A stretch of 64,000 bases of DNA, taken from assembly GCA_034669505.1 (NCBI GenBank), contig JAXDNJ010000033.1:1-64000 (forward strand), given 5' to 3'. Made by a program: the position numbers and the translations under genes. Numbering within the stretch: position 1 is the stretch's first letter; every line of letters begins with the position of its first letter. This DNA comes from JAFASC01 sp034669505 (GTDB lineage Bacteria > Pseudomonadota > Alphaproteobacteria > Rhizobiales > Beijerinckiaceae). A model generated the notes under the pieces. That model did no database searches. It had not been told where the DNA came from and worked only from the letters and a program-made list of their open reading frames with translations. Below, one piece after another: positions 16,194-25,189 of the stretch.

Positions 16194-16664
16194 AAAGCCA
16201 TCGCGCTTCAGGCGAACGATCGCCTGATGCAGCGCGTCGAGAAAGCGCGATCGATCCGCTGGCGAGAACGGCTTTGGACCGCTGGTGACTTCACCGGCAG
16301 AGCGTAGATCGTCGAGAAGATTGCGCGTCGCCAGCGCGATCCCGATCGTATCTTGCGTGAACGCGCGTCCGCTCGCTCCGAGCGCCTGCGCGCCTGCCTT
16401 GACGCAACGGCTCGCGAGCGGCACGTCGTTGGTGACGACAATGTCGCCACGCGTGGCACGCTCGGCGATCCAATCGTCCGCCGCATCCGGCCCGCTGCCG
16501 ACGATCACCCGTTCGATCAGTTCCGTTCGCGGCACGGCTATGAAGCTGTTCGAAACGACGAGCGTCTTCACGCCATGACGCTCGGCCACGCGGTAGACCT
16601 CGTTCTTGACGGGGCAAGCGTCGGCATCGACATAGATGAGGATCGGCTTCGCGCTTGCCGTCAT
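16179..16664 (-). CDS. YaiI/YqxD family protein (UPF0178, DUF188)
   Basis: The 161-residue protein carries the DUF188 pattern: IYVDADACPVKNEVYRVAER at 10-29, SFIAVP, IVVTNDVPLASRCV, and the late FSPADRSRFLDALHQ. The fold is PIN-like and the conserved Asp residues suggest a metal-dependent nuclease, but no activity is established. Its ATG at 16664 overlaps the murB stop by four bases, so it is the last gene translated from the cell wall cluster here. The usual ddl gene is absent from this place. A longer frame to 16715 would overlap murB more deeply and is not supported. Confidence 0.88.
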   Translation of the reverse strand: MTASAKPILIYVDADACPVKNEVYRVAERHGVKTLVVSNSFIAVPRTELIERVIVGSGPDAADDWIAERATRGDIVVTNDVPLASRCVKAGAQALGASGRAFTQDTIGIALATRNLLDDLRSAGEVTSGPKPFSPADRSRFLDALHQAIVRLKRDGFSAPV

Positions 16665-17644
16665 TTTTCGGTGTGCGAAAGTCTGCGCGGCACGCCGATC
16701 CGCCGGATTTCCCATTCGAGTTCGACGCCGCTCGTCTTAAGCACGCGGCGGCGGACCTCTTCGCCGAGATTTTCGATGTCGGCGGCGCTGGCATTTCCGC
16801 GATTGATCAGAAAATTGCAGTGCATCTCTGACACCTGCGCGCCGCCCATCACGAGACCGCGGCAGCCGGCCCGATCGATCAGCTGCCAGGCCTTGCGGCC
16901 CGACGGATTCTTGAAGGTCGAGCCGCCGGTTTTTTCCCGTATCGGCTGCGAGGCTTCGCGCGCGGCGGTGATGCGCTCCATTTCGGCTAGGATCGAAGCG
17001 GGCTCGCCGGCGCGACCTTGAAATAAAGCCTGCGTGAAGATCACGTCTTCCGGCACAGACGAATGACGATATGTGTAACCCATCTCGACATTGCTGAACG
17101 TATGCAGGGTGCCGCGTCGATCGACGCTGCGTGCTTCGATCAGCACATCCTTGGTTTCGCCGCCATGCGCGCCCGCATTCATGCGCAAGGCGCCGCCGAT
17201 CGCGCCGGGGATGCCGCGATAAAAAGCCAGACCGTCGATCCCCGCGTCCGCCGCGGCGCGCGCGAGCTTCATGTCGGGTACGGCGGCGCCGGCGCGCAAG
17301 CGGTGTCCGTCGTCGCCGGTAACCTCGCCGAAGGCACGGCCACCGAGACGAATGACCACGCCGGGCACGCCGCCGTCGCGCACGATCAGATTGGAGCCGA
17401 GACCGATCGTCGTGACGGGAACGTCAGGCGCGACGTTTGCAAGAAAGTAAGCGAGATCTTCTTCGTTGGCGGGCGAGAACAAGATTTCCGCCGGACCGCC
17501 GACGCGAAACCAGGTAAAAGGCGCCAGCAGTTCGTTCGCCGCGATGCGGCCGCGAAGCTTGGGCAGCCCGCGCGCAAGCTTGTCCGGGAGATTGCTTATG
17601 CGCCATCTCCCATCGCGAGCTGGCCCGGCAACGCATAAGCCCAT
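16661..17644 (-). CDS. murB: UDP-N-acetylenolpyruvoylglucosamine reductase
   Basis: The 327-residue FAD enzyme reduces the enolpyruvyl group with NADPH to give UDP-MurNAc. Family marks are FRVGGPAE at 46-53, GLGSNLIVRDGG at 81-92, YRGIPGAIGGALRMNAGAHG at 142-161 (with Arg143), GSTFKNP at 241-247 with catalytic Ser242, and SEMHCNFLIN at 272-281. The only ATG in the region is 17644, which overlaps the murC end by 49 bases. Homology to MurB begins about residue 17, so a shorter start on a non-standard codon is possible. It is translated directly after murC. Confidence 0.93.
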   Translation of the reverse strand: MGLCVAGPARDGRWRISNLPDKLARGLPKLRGRIAANELLAPFTWFRVGGPAEILFSPANEEDLAYFLANVAPDVPVTTIGLGSNLIVRDGGVPGVVIRLGGRAFGEVTGDDGHRLRAGAAVPDMKLARAAADAGIDGLAFYRGIPGAIGGALRMNAGAHGGETKDVLIEARSVDRRGTLHTFSNVEMGYTYRHSSVPEDVIFTQALFQGRAGEPASILAEMERITAAREASQPIREKTGGSTFKNPSGRKAWQLIDRAGCRGLVMGGAQVSEMHCNFLINRGNASAADIENLGEEVRRRVLKTSGVELEWEIRRIGVPRRLSHTEK

Positions 17645-19005
17645 TGCGTGATCGAGCCCGCACCGAGGCAGACGACATAGTCGCCCGGCCGCGCGATATC
17701 GCGCACGAGTCGCGGTAGTTCTCCGGGACCTTGCAAAGCGAGTGCCTGGCGATGGCCGTGCGCCTTGATCGCGGTGACGAGATGATCGCGATCGATGCCG
17801 GCGATCGGCGCTTCCCCCGCGGCATAGACCTCGGAGACGATCACCGCGTCGGCATCGTTGAAACAGGTCGCGAACTGATCGAACAGCGATTGCAGCCGCG
17901 TGTAGCGATGCGGCTGCACGATGGCGATCACCTGCCCCTTCGTCGACGCGCGCGCGGCCTTGAGCACCGCCCCAATTTCAACCGGATGGTGGCCGTAATC
18001 GTCAAAGATAACAGCGCCATTCCACTCGCCGGTTCGCGTGAAGCGCCGTTTTACGCCGCGGAATCCCGCAAGGGCTTTGCGGATCGCATCGGCGGACATG
18101 CCGAGCTGATAGGCGACCGCGATCGCGGCCGTCGCATTCAGCGCATTGTGATGGCCGGGCATCGGCAGGACGAGATCTTCGAGATAGACCGCATTCGCGG
18201 TCTTGCGCTCGCGGATGATCATATTGAAGCGGCAATTGCCGCCGGAAAGGTCGACATCGAGTAGCCGCACGTCGGCCTGCGGATTCTCGCCATAGGTAAT
18301 GACGCGCCGGTCTTCAATGCGGCCGACAAGTTCCTGCACGGTCGGATGATCGAGGCACATGACCGCGAATCCGTAGAACGGCAGGTTCTCGATAAAGGCG
18401 CGGAACGCCTCCCTGATCGCGTCGAACGTGCCGAAATGGTCGAGATGTTCCGGATCGATGTTGGTGACGATCGCGACATCGGCCGGCAGCTTCAAGAAGG
18501 TACCGTCGCTTTCATCCGCCTCGACCACCATCCAATCGCCGGTGCCGAGCCGCGCATTCGTGTCGTAAGCGTTGATGATGCCGCCATTGATGACCGTCGG
18601 ATCGAAACCGCCGGCATCAAGCAATGTCGCGACGATCGACGTCGTCGTGGTCTTACCGTGCGTGCCGGCGATTGCCACGCACTGTTTTAGCCGCATCAGT
18701 TCGGCGAGCATCTCGGCGCGGCGCACCACAGGCAAGCGCCGTTCGCGGGCGGCGATCAGTTCGGGATTGTCGCGGCGGATCGCGGTCGAGACGACAACGA
18801 CCTCCGCCTCGCCGAGATGGCTCGCATCGTGGCCGACGTGCACCGTCGCGCCTCTTGCGATCAGCCGCCGGACGTTAGCGTTTTCAGAGGCATCGGACCC
18901 CTGCACCTTGTAACCGAGATTCAAAAGAACCTCGGCAATCCCCGACATGCCGATACCGCCGATGCCGACAAAATGAACGGGACCTAATTCAGTCGGCAGT
19001 TTCAT
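17596..19005 (-). CDS. murC: UDP-N-acetylmuramate--L-alanine ligase
   Basis: The enzyme adds L-alanine to UDP-MurNAc with ATP, starting the stem peptide of peptidoglycan. At 469 residues it is of normal length. The N-terminal Rossmann motif is HFVGIGGIGMSG at 11-22, the ATP loop GTHGKTT at 114-120, and YGHHPVEI lies in the central domain. ATG 19005 (MKLPTELG) is the start; it overlaps the last 17 bases of murG. A longer frame to 19071 lies inside murG and adds residues foreign to the family. Confidence 0.95.
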   Translation of the reverse strand: MKLPTELGPVHFVGIGGIGMSGIAEVLLNLGYKVQGSDASENANVRRLIARGATVHVGHDASHLGEAEVVVVSTAIRRDNPELIAARERRLPVVRRAEMLAELMRLKQCVAIAGTHGKTTTTSIVATLLDAGGFDPTVINGGIINAYDTNARLGTGDWMVVEADESDGTFLKLPADVAIVTNIDPEHLDHFGTFDAIREAFRAFIENLPFYGFAVMCLDHPTVQELVGRIEDRRVITYGENPQADVRLLDVDLSGGNCRFNMIIRERKTANAVYLEDLVLPMPGHHNALNATAAIAVAYQLGMSADAIRKALAGFRGVKRRFTRTGEWNGAVIFDDYGHHPVEIGAVLKAARASTKGQVIAIVQPHRYTRLQSLFDQFATCFNDADAVIVSEVYAAGEAPIAGIDRDHLVTAIKAHGHRQALALQGPGELPRLVRDIARPGDYVVCLGAGSITQWAYALPGQLAMGDGA

Positions 19006-20122
19006 CCAAGGACTCCGGGCGGGATTCGCCCGCGACCTCCAACACAAGATCGGCCAAGCGGTCCGCGGCATCGGGAATGCCGGCCTGTTTCGCGGCCACG
19101 GCGCGCTTAGTCAAGTGATCGAGGCTTGCCAGCGCCTCCGCAAGCTTGCCGCGGAGATAATCCGGCGTGAAGGAGGATTGCGCGACCACATCGACGGCGC
19201 CGGTCACCGCGAGGTGCGCAGCATTCGCGCTCTGGTCCTGATCGAGCGCATGCGGATAGGGCACGAGGATCGCCGGGCGGCCGATCACTGCGAGTTCGGA
19301 CACAGTCGAGGCCCCGGCCCGCGCGATCACAAGATGCGCCTCAGCCATTCTACGCGGCAAGTCGGCAAAGAATGGCGCGACCTCCGCTTCCATGCCGAGC
19401 CGCGCGTACGTTTCGCGCACGCGCGCTTCATCCTCGCCGCGCGCCTGCTGGACGATGATGAGCCCCGCACGAGCCTCCGGGGGAAGCCCCTCAATTGCGC
19501 GCGGTACGACATCCGACATGACGCGCGCACCCTGCGAGCCGCCGACCACGAGCAGCCAGAAGCGCCCCCCTTGCGTCAGGCCCGGATAAGACAGCCGCGC
19601 GGCATCGAGCACCGCGGGACGCACGGGATTACCGGTCTCGATGCATTTCGGCCTCAGCTTCGGATCGAGACGGCCGAGCGCTGGAAAGCCGGTCGCAATG
19701 CGTTGCACGCGGCCGGCAAGCAAGCGGTTGGCGCGGCCGAGGACGGCGTTCTGTTCATGCACGATACTCGGAATGCCAAGCATTGTTGCGGCAAGCAGCG
19801 GCGGCACGGTCGGATAACCGCCGAAGCCGACGACCACTCGCGGTTTGACGCGCCGCAGGAGCGCACGCGCATTTGTGGTGCCTCCGATCAGCGTTAGAAC
19901 TGCAAGGCCCCGGGCGAAGAGATTCCCGCCCGTCGGCGTCGCCGCTCGGATGACATGCACGGCACTAGCCGGAAACGCGCCGCCGTATTTCGTCGCGCGC
20001 TCGTCGGTAACGAGGTGCACCGGCACATTGCGACGCGCCAGTGCATGGGCGAGCGCCTCGGCTGGGAAAAGATGACCACCCGTGCCGCCGGCTGCGATCA
20101 GGACCGGCGCATCATTCGCCAT
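18989..20122 (-). CDS. murG: UDP-N-acetylglucosamine--lipid I GlcNAc transferase
   Basis: MurG converts lipid I to lipid II at the inner face of the membrane. The 377-residue product has the glycine-rich loop AAGGTGGHLFPA at 9-20, VGFGGYPTVPPLLAA, IVHEQNAVLGRANRLLA and GGSQGARVMSD, and the late motif VIARAGASTVSELAVIGRPAILVPYPHA, all typical of GT28 MurG enzymes. The start is ATG 20122 (MANDAPVLIAAGG), overlapping the ftsW end by 11 bases. It is followed by murC with a 17-base overlap. Confidence 0.95.
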   Translation of the reverse strand: MANDAPVLIAAGGTGGHLFPAEALAHALARRNVPVHLVTDERATKYGGAFPASAVHVIRAATPTGGNLFARGLAVLTLIGGTTNARALLRRVKPRVVVGFGGYPTVPPLLAATMLGIPSIVHEQNAVLGRANRLLAGRVQRIATGFPALGRLDPKLRPKCIETGNPVRPAVLDAARLSYPGLTQGGRFWLLVVGGSQGARVMSDVVPRAIEGLPPEARAGLIIVQQARGEDEARVRETYARLGMEAEVAPFFADLPRRMAEAHLVIARAGASTVSELAVIGRPAILVPYPHALDQDQSANAAHLAVTGAVDVVAQSSFTPDYLRGKLAEALASLDHLTKRAVAAKQAGIPDAADRLADLVLEVAGESRPESLDETAD

Positions 20123-21266
20123 CGTCGTGAATGCCGCGATTTGCTTCGAGCATGACTTCCGAGCGCGGGCGTTTACGTGTGACCGCCACCAGAAAACCCA
20201 TTCCAAGCGCCAGCGAGATCAAGGACGAGCCGCCATACGAGATGAACGGCAGCGTCATTCCCTTCGCCGGCATGAGATGCAGGTTCACCGCGAGATTGAT
20301 GCAGCTCTGGATGCCGAAGAGCAGGATCAAACCGGCCGCGGCAAAGCGGCAAAACGGATCTGCGTTGCGCGAAGCGAGCGACAGACCGCGGAACACGACA
20401 AAAGCGAAGATCGAGACAAGCAGCAGGCAGGCGACGATTCCGAACTCCTCGCCGGTGACGGCGAAGATGAAGTCCGTATGGCTGTCGGGCAGAATACGCT
20501 TCAGTGTTCCTTCGCCCGGTCCCTTTCCAAACCAGCCGCCGCCGATAAAACTGTCGAGCGCGGTGTCGACCTGAAACGTGTCGCTGACGCTGCCGCCCGC
20601 CGTCGAGGGATCGACAAAGCGCAAGATGCGCGCACGCACATGCGGCACCAGCTTGAACGCAAGCATCACCGCGGACGCGCCCAGGCCGCCGATGCCGAAA
20701 ACCCAGAACCAGTGCAGGCCGGCCATGAAGAACAGCGCCGCCCAAACCAGCGAGATCAGCATGGTCTGGCCGAAATCCGGCTGCAGCATGAGCGGAATGA
20801 TTGTGATCGGCAGAAGCAGCACCGCCAGCACCGTCCCAGGGACGCCGCGACCCTTGGCGCCTTCGGAGAAAGCCCATGCGGCAAGCACGACGAAGGCGGG
20901 TTTGACGAACTCCGACGGCTGAATGCCAAATATCCATCGCCGGGCGCCTTTGACTTCCTGGCCGAACAGGATCGTCACGAGGACGAGGGTCATGCCGATC
21001 GCGAACGCCACGAGCGCCGCGCGCCGTACGTGCCGCGGCGTGAGGAAAGATGTCGCGATCAGCACCGTGATTGCGGGGATGAGATAAAGCACCTGACGAT
21101 TGACGAAGTGAAAGGTCGACAAATGCAGCCGCTCGGCAACCGGCGGGCTGCCCGCCATCGCGAGCACGATGCCGATCACCATCAGCATGCCGAGCGCGGC
21201 GAGAAGCCAGCGATCGACCGTCCACCACCATTCGGCAAAAGGACTGCGTACGGCACGCGAGATCAT
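20112..21266 (-). CDS. ftsW: Lipid II polymerase/division protein FtsW
   Basis: The 384-residue SEDS-family membrane protein polymerises lipid II glycan at the septum together with FtsI. About ten hydrophobic segments run through it. Motifs are GARRWIFGIQPSEFVKP (about residues 107-123), LQPDFGQTML, GPGEGTLKRILPDSHTDFIFA and MPAKGMTLPFISYGGSS, which separate FtsW from RodA fairly well together with the location in this cluster. Its ATG overlaps the murD stop by four bases. A cytoplasmic tail of about 15 residues follows the last segment. Confidence 0.95.
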   Translation of the reverse strand: MISRAVRSPFAEWWWTVDRWLLAALGMLMVIGIVLAMAGSPPVAERLHLSTFHFVNRQVLYLIPAITVLIATSFLTPRHVRRAALVAFAIGMTLVLVTILFGQEVKGARRWIFGIQPSEFVKPAFVVLAAWAFSEGAKGRGVPGTVLAVLLLPITIIPLMLQPDFGQTMLISLVWAALFFMAGLHWFWVFGIGGLGASAVMLAFKLVPHVRARILRFVDPSTAGGSVSDTFQVDTALDSFIGGGWFGKGPGEGTLKRILPDSHTDFIFAVTGEEFGIVACLLLVSIFAFVVFRGLSLASRNADPFCRFAAAGLILLFGIQSCINLAVNLHLMPAKGMTLPFISYGGSSLISLALGMGFLVAVTRKRPRSEVMLEANRGIHDDGE

Positions 21267-22675
21267 CGTGCATCTCCGGAGACTAAGGCCGCTGGCGCGA
21301 CATAAGAGAGGGCGAGCTCGCGGAAGCGATCGCCGCGTTTTTCGAAATTGGCGAACTGGTCGTATGATGCGCAGGCCGGCGACAGGAGCACGACGGGCTC
21401 CTGCGCTTTGGATTCCGCGGCATCGTGCGCCGCATGATCGAGAGCGACGTCAAGCGTGCCGCACATGTCGTAGGCCACACTGCCTTCAAGCGTGCGGGCA
21501 AAATCATTTGCCGCGGCGCCGATCAGATAAGCGCCGGCGATGCGCGGAAACAGCGGCCGCAGCGGCTCGATGCCGCCCTCCTTCGCCTTGCCGCCGGCGA
21601 TCCAGTAGATCGGCTCGAAGGAGGACAGCGCCTTCTCCGCCGCATCGGCGTTGGTGGCTTTCGAATCGTTGATGAAGAGAACCCGCCCGCGCCGGCCGAC
21701 CTCTTCCATGCGATGCGGCAGGCCAGGGAAGCTGCGGAGCGCCTGCTGCAGCCGTACGCGGTCGTGCGCGAGATCGCCGAGTGCGGCGACCGCGGCGGCG
21801 GCATTCTGCGCGTTGTGGCGGCCGCGCAAGGAGGCAATCCCGACAAGGCTCGCGACTGATGTGGACTGGCCGCGGCGGCGTTCGATCAGCTCATCGCCTT
21901 CGACGACGATGCCGTCGCGCAATTCGCGATGCGTCGTCAGGATGCGCGTGAGCGGCTTTCCGGCGCGGCGCAGCCGCTCTGCGATGGCAAGGGTATATTC
22001 GTCGTCGATGGCGATTACCGCGCGATCGGCGCCCGCGACGCAGCGCTCCTTGATCGCCGCATACGCCCTCATCGTGCCGTGCCGGTCGAGGTGATCTGCC
22101 GTGAGGTTCAAAAGCACGCCAACAGAAGGTTTCAATGACGGCGTGAGATCGATCTGGAACGAGGAAAGCTCGATCACATGCACGCGGGCCGGCGACGGCG
22201 GCTCGAGCGCGAGGATCGGCGTTCCGATATTGCCGCCGAGCTGCACATCATGGCCGAACGCGTGGAAAAGATGCGCGATCAGCGCGGTCGTCGTCGACTT
22301 TCCGTTGGTTCCGGTGATGGCGATGAACGGCGCGTCCGGGGTGATCTTCGCGCGTTCGCGGCAGAACAGCTCGATGTCGCCGATGATCTCGACGCCGGCG
22401 TCGCGGGCTCGCGCAACCATCCAATGCGGCTCGGGATGCGTCAGCGGAACGCCTGGCGACAAGATCAGCGCGGTGTAGTCGCGCCAATCGGCGAGCTTCA
22501 ATTCGGTAATTGTCAGGCCTTGCTCTTGCGCCGCGTCGCGCGCCTGCTCGTTGTCATCATAGGCCGCGACGTCGGCGCCGCCAGCGAGAAGCGCACGGAC
22601 GGTCGCGAGCCCGGAGCCGCCGAGCCCGAACAGCGCAACCCGCTTTCCTTCGAAGCTGGTGAGCGGAATCATCAC
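21263..22675 (-). CDS. murD: UDP-N-acetylmuramoylalanine--D-glutamate ligase
   Basis: The 470-residue Mur ligase adds D-glutamate to UDP-MurNAc-L-Ala. The N-terminal domain has VALFGLGGSGLATVRAL at 13-29. The P-loop is TGTNGKST at 121-128, and the central motifs VIELSSFQIDL and NLTADHLDRHGTM follow. The C-terminal FINDSKATNADAAEKAL is characteristic of MurD. The start is the first of two adjacent ATG codons, overlapping the mraY stop by four bases, and its own stop overlaps the ftsW start in the same way, so the three genes are probably coupled in translation. Confidence 0.95.
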   Translation of the reverse strand: MMIPLTSFEGKRVALFGLGGSGLATVRALLAGGADVAAYDDNEQARDAAQEQGLTITELKLADWRDYTALILSPGVPLTHPEPHWMVARARDAGVEIIGDIELFCRERAKITPDAPFIAITGTNGKSTTTALIAHLFHAFGHDVQLGGNIGTPILALEPPSPARVHVIELSSFQIDLTPSLKPSVGVLLNLTADHLDRHGTMRAYAAIKERCVAGADRAVIAIDDEYTLAIAERLRRAGKPLTRILTTHRELRDGIVVEGDELIERRRGQSTSVASLVGIASLRGRHNAQNAAAAVAALGDLAHDRVRLQQALRSFPGLPHRMEEVGRRGRVLFINDSKATNADAAEKALSSFEPIYWIAGGKAKEGGIEPLRPLFPRIAGAYLIGAAANDFARTLEGSVAYDMCGTLDVALDHAAHDAAESKAQEPVVLLSPACASYDQFANFEKRGDRFRELALSYVAPAALVSGDAR

Positions 22676-23754
22676 CTCACCTTCAGCGTGGAGAGGCCGA
22701 CGAGCGCCAGCACGAAGGCGATGATCCAGAAGCGAATGACGATCTGCGGCTCGGACCAGCCGAGTTGCTCGAAATGGTGATGGATGGGCGCCATGCGGAA
22801 CACCCGCTTGCCGGTCAGCTTGAACGAAATGACTTGTACGATGACGGACAACGCCTCGACGACAAACAATCCGCCGACGATGACAAGCACGATCTCGTGC
22901 TTGATCGCGACCGCGATCGTTCCGATCAAGCCGCCAAGTGCGAGCGAGCCGGTATCGCCCATGAAGATCTGCGCCGGCGGCGCATTAAACCACAGGAAGC
23001 CCAGGCCTGCGCCGACGAGGGCACCGCTGACGACCAGCAATTCACCGGTGCCGAGAATGAAGTTGATGCCGAGGTAGTTGGAGAAAATCGCATTGCCAGC
23101 CGCCCAGGCAATCACGCCGAAAGTACCGGCAGCAATCATCGCCGGCACGATGGCAAGCCCGTCAAGGCCGTCGGTCAGATTGACCGCATTACCCGCGCCG
23201 ACCACTACGAGCGGCGCAAAAAGAAAAAACGCCCAGCCAAGATCGACCACAAATCCGTTGATCAGCGGAACGGCCAATGCCGTTGCATGCACGGTCCCGA
23301 AGCGCACGATGAACACGCTTGCTATAAGCGCAATCAGCACCTCTAAGGCGAGCCGCAGGCGCCCGGGAAAACCCTTATGCGATTGTTTCGTCACCTTTAG
23401 ATAATCGTCGTAGAAGCCGATCGAGCCGAAGCCCATGGTGACCAGCAGAACGATCCAAACATATGGGCTTTTCAGATTGGCCCAGAGCAACGTGGATACG
23501 ATGAGGCCCGACAGGATCATCAGCCCTCCCATCGTCGGCGTGCCCTTCTTCGTCAACAGATGCGACTGCGGGCCGTCCTCGCGGATCGGCTGGCCTTTAC
23601 CCTGCTTTAGACGCAGCGCAGCGATGATGCTCGGCCCGAAAAAGAACACGAAAAGCAGCGCCGTCGTCGAGGCGCCGGCGGTGCGGAAGGTGATGTAGCG
23701 AAAAAGGTTGAGCGGACTGAACAGATGCGAGAAGTCCGCAAGCCACGTCAGCAT
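22672..23754 (-). CDS. mraY: Phospho-N-acetylmuramoyl-pentapeptide transferase
   Basis: MraY transfers phospho-MurNAc-pentapeptide to undecaprenyl phosphate, making lipid I in the inner membrane. The 360-residue protein has ten hydrophobic segments. Catalytic and substrate motifs are GTPTMGGL near 72-79, the aspartate pair in GFYDDYLKV, NLTDGLDGLA, and MGDTGSLALGG with the late HHHFEQLGW. The start is ATG 23754 (MLTWLADFSH), four bases after murF; a longer frame to 23814 lies inside murF. This is the only junction between murE and murB that is not an overlap. Confidence 0.95.
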   Translation of the reverse strand: MLTWLADFSHLFSPLNLFRYITFRTAGASTTALLFVFFFGPSIIAALRLKQGKGQPIREDGPQSHLLTKKGTPTMGGLMILSGLIVSTLLWANLKSPYVWIVLLVTMGFGSIGFYDDYLKVTKQSHKGFPGRLRLALEVLIALIASVFIVRFGTVHATALAVPLINGFVVDLGWAFFLFAPLVVVGAGNAVNLTDGLDGLAIVPAMIAAGTFGVIAWAAGNAIFSNYLGINFILGTGELLVVSGALVGAGLGFLWFNAPPAQIFMGDTGSLALGGLIGTIAVAIKHEIVLVIVGGLFVVEALSVIVQVISFKLTGKRVFRMAPIHHHFEQLGWSEPQIVIRFWIIAFVLALVGLSTLKVR

Positions 23755-23758
23755 GCAA

Positions 23759-25189
23759 TCACCCTTCGGCCGACGCCGCGCGCGCGCGGAAATGATCGCG
23801 CAGGGCGGCGACAATCGGGCCCATGCGGCTGCCGTTCGACCCCTTCACCATCACGATGTCGCCTCCGCGGATCGCTTCAATCACCGGCGCATGCAGCTCG
23901 CTCGCGCGCGGTGCCCAGCTCCCGCGTATCCGCTCGGGCAATGCGTCGAAAAGGTGGCGCATGTCCTGGCCGGCGGCGAAAACCAGGTCGACGGAATTCC
24001 GCTCGATATGTCCCACTAGACCGCTATGCAGTGCGATCGATTGGCTCCCGAGTTCCAGCATGTCGCCGAGCACCGCGATGCGGCGGCCCTCGCCGTTGAT
24101 TTTTGCGCTGCCGAGAACATCGAGCGCCGCCTGCATCGAGGCGGGATTGGCGTTATAGCTCTCGTCGATTAGCGTGATCGCGCCGTCCGGGCTGCGCAGG
24201 TTTTCGCGGCGGCCTCGCCCGGCCGGTGCTTCGATATAGGCGAGCGCGGAAGAGGCGCGGTCGAGATCGACGCCCGCTTCATGTGCAGCGAGCAGGACCG
24301 CGAGCGAGTTCAGCGCGAAATGTTTTCCCGGCACGCCGAGCTCATAAGTCAGGTCGCGATCGAGAACGCGGGCGTGGACGCGCGAGGAATCCTCACTGAG
24401 ATCGAGGCCGGTGAGCCGCGCATCGGCCTCGGCGTGCTCGCCGAAACTGAAGATGCGGCTGACGGAACATTGTTGAGCACGCTCGCGCAGGCGATCGAAC
24501 TGCTCGTCGTCTCGATTTAGGAGGGCAATGCCATCTTCCACCAAGCCGGAGAAAATCTCCGCTTTGGCGTCGGCGATCGCATCGATGGAGTCGAAATACT
24601 CCAGGTGCACAGGGGCGATCTTGGTGATGATCGCAACATGCGGACGCACCATGGCGACGAGGGGCGTGATCTCGCCCGCGTGATTCATGCCGATTTCGAA
24701 AACGCCGTAGCGCGTATCGGCCGGCATGCGTGCCAGCGTCAGCGGCACGCCCCAGTGATTGTTGTAGGACGCCGCGGAAGCATGCGTTAAGCCGGCGGTC
24801 GAGAGTACTGTACGCAGCGCTTCTTTGGTCGAGGTTTTGCCGACCGACCCGGTGACCGCGATGATCCGCGCCTGCGAGCGATCGCGCGCGGCGCGACCGA
24901 GTCGCTGCAAGGCGGCAAGCGTGTCATTCACGACGAAGAAGGCACCCGCGCCGGCGAGCGCATCGGCATGGGCTTCAGCGATCACGCAAGCTGCGGCGCC
25001 GGCCTCGAATGCGGCGCGCACATAATCGTGGCCGTCATTGTTGTCGCCTTTGATCGCGAAGAACAGCTCACCAGGTTGCAGCGTGCGCGTATCGATGGAA
25101 ATGCCGCTGACACTGACGGGTAAGCCACCGCTGACGCGTGCATCGAGCGGGCCGACAAGCGCGAGGCCTGTCCACAAGGGAGCGCTCAT
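23759..25189 (-). CDS. murF: UDP-MurNAc-tripeptide--D-alanyl-D-alanine ligase
   Basis: The 476-residue ligase adds the dipeptide D-Ala-D-Ala to UDP-MurNAc-tripeptide, completing the pentapeptide. The N-terminal substrate domain has SGISIDTRTLQPGELFFAIKG. The P-loop is GSVGKTS at 114-120, with SYNNHWGVPLTLA after it, and FEIGMNHAGEI and DESYNANPASM are further family marks. The start overlaps the murE stop by four bases. Ligase for D-Ala-D-Ala itself (ddl) is not in this window. Confidence 0.95.
   Translation of the reverse strand: MSAPLWTGLALVGPLDARVSGGLPVSVSGISIDTRTLQPGELFFAIKGDNNDGHDYVRAAFEAGAAACVIAEAHADALAGAGAFFVVNDTLAALQRLGRAARDRSQARIIAVTGSVGKTSTKEALRTVLSTAGLTHASAASYNNHWGVPLTLARMPADTRYGVFEIGMNHAGEITPLVAMVRPHVAIITKIAPVHLEYFDSIDAIADAKAEIFSGLVEDGIALLNRDDEQFDRLRERAQQCSVSRIFSFGEHAEADARLTGLDLSEDSSRVHARVLDRDLTYELGVPGKHFALNSLAVLLAAHEAGVDLDRASSALAYIEAPAGRGRRENLRSPDGAITLIDESYNANPASMQAALDVLGSAKINGEGRRIAVLGDMLELGSQSIALHSGLVGHIERNSVDLVFAAGQDMRHLFDALPERIRGSWAPRASELHAPVIEAIRGGDIVMVKGSNGSRMGPIVAALRDHFRARAASAEG

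Noticed and set aside
20082..21305. A 407-codon plus-strand frame over ftsW
   Set aside because: The minus-strand FtsW motifs are unambiguous; the opposite frame is highly charged and has no recognisable domain.
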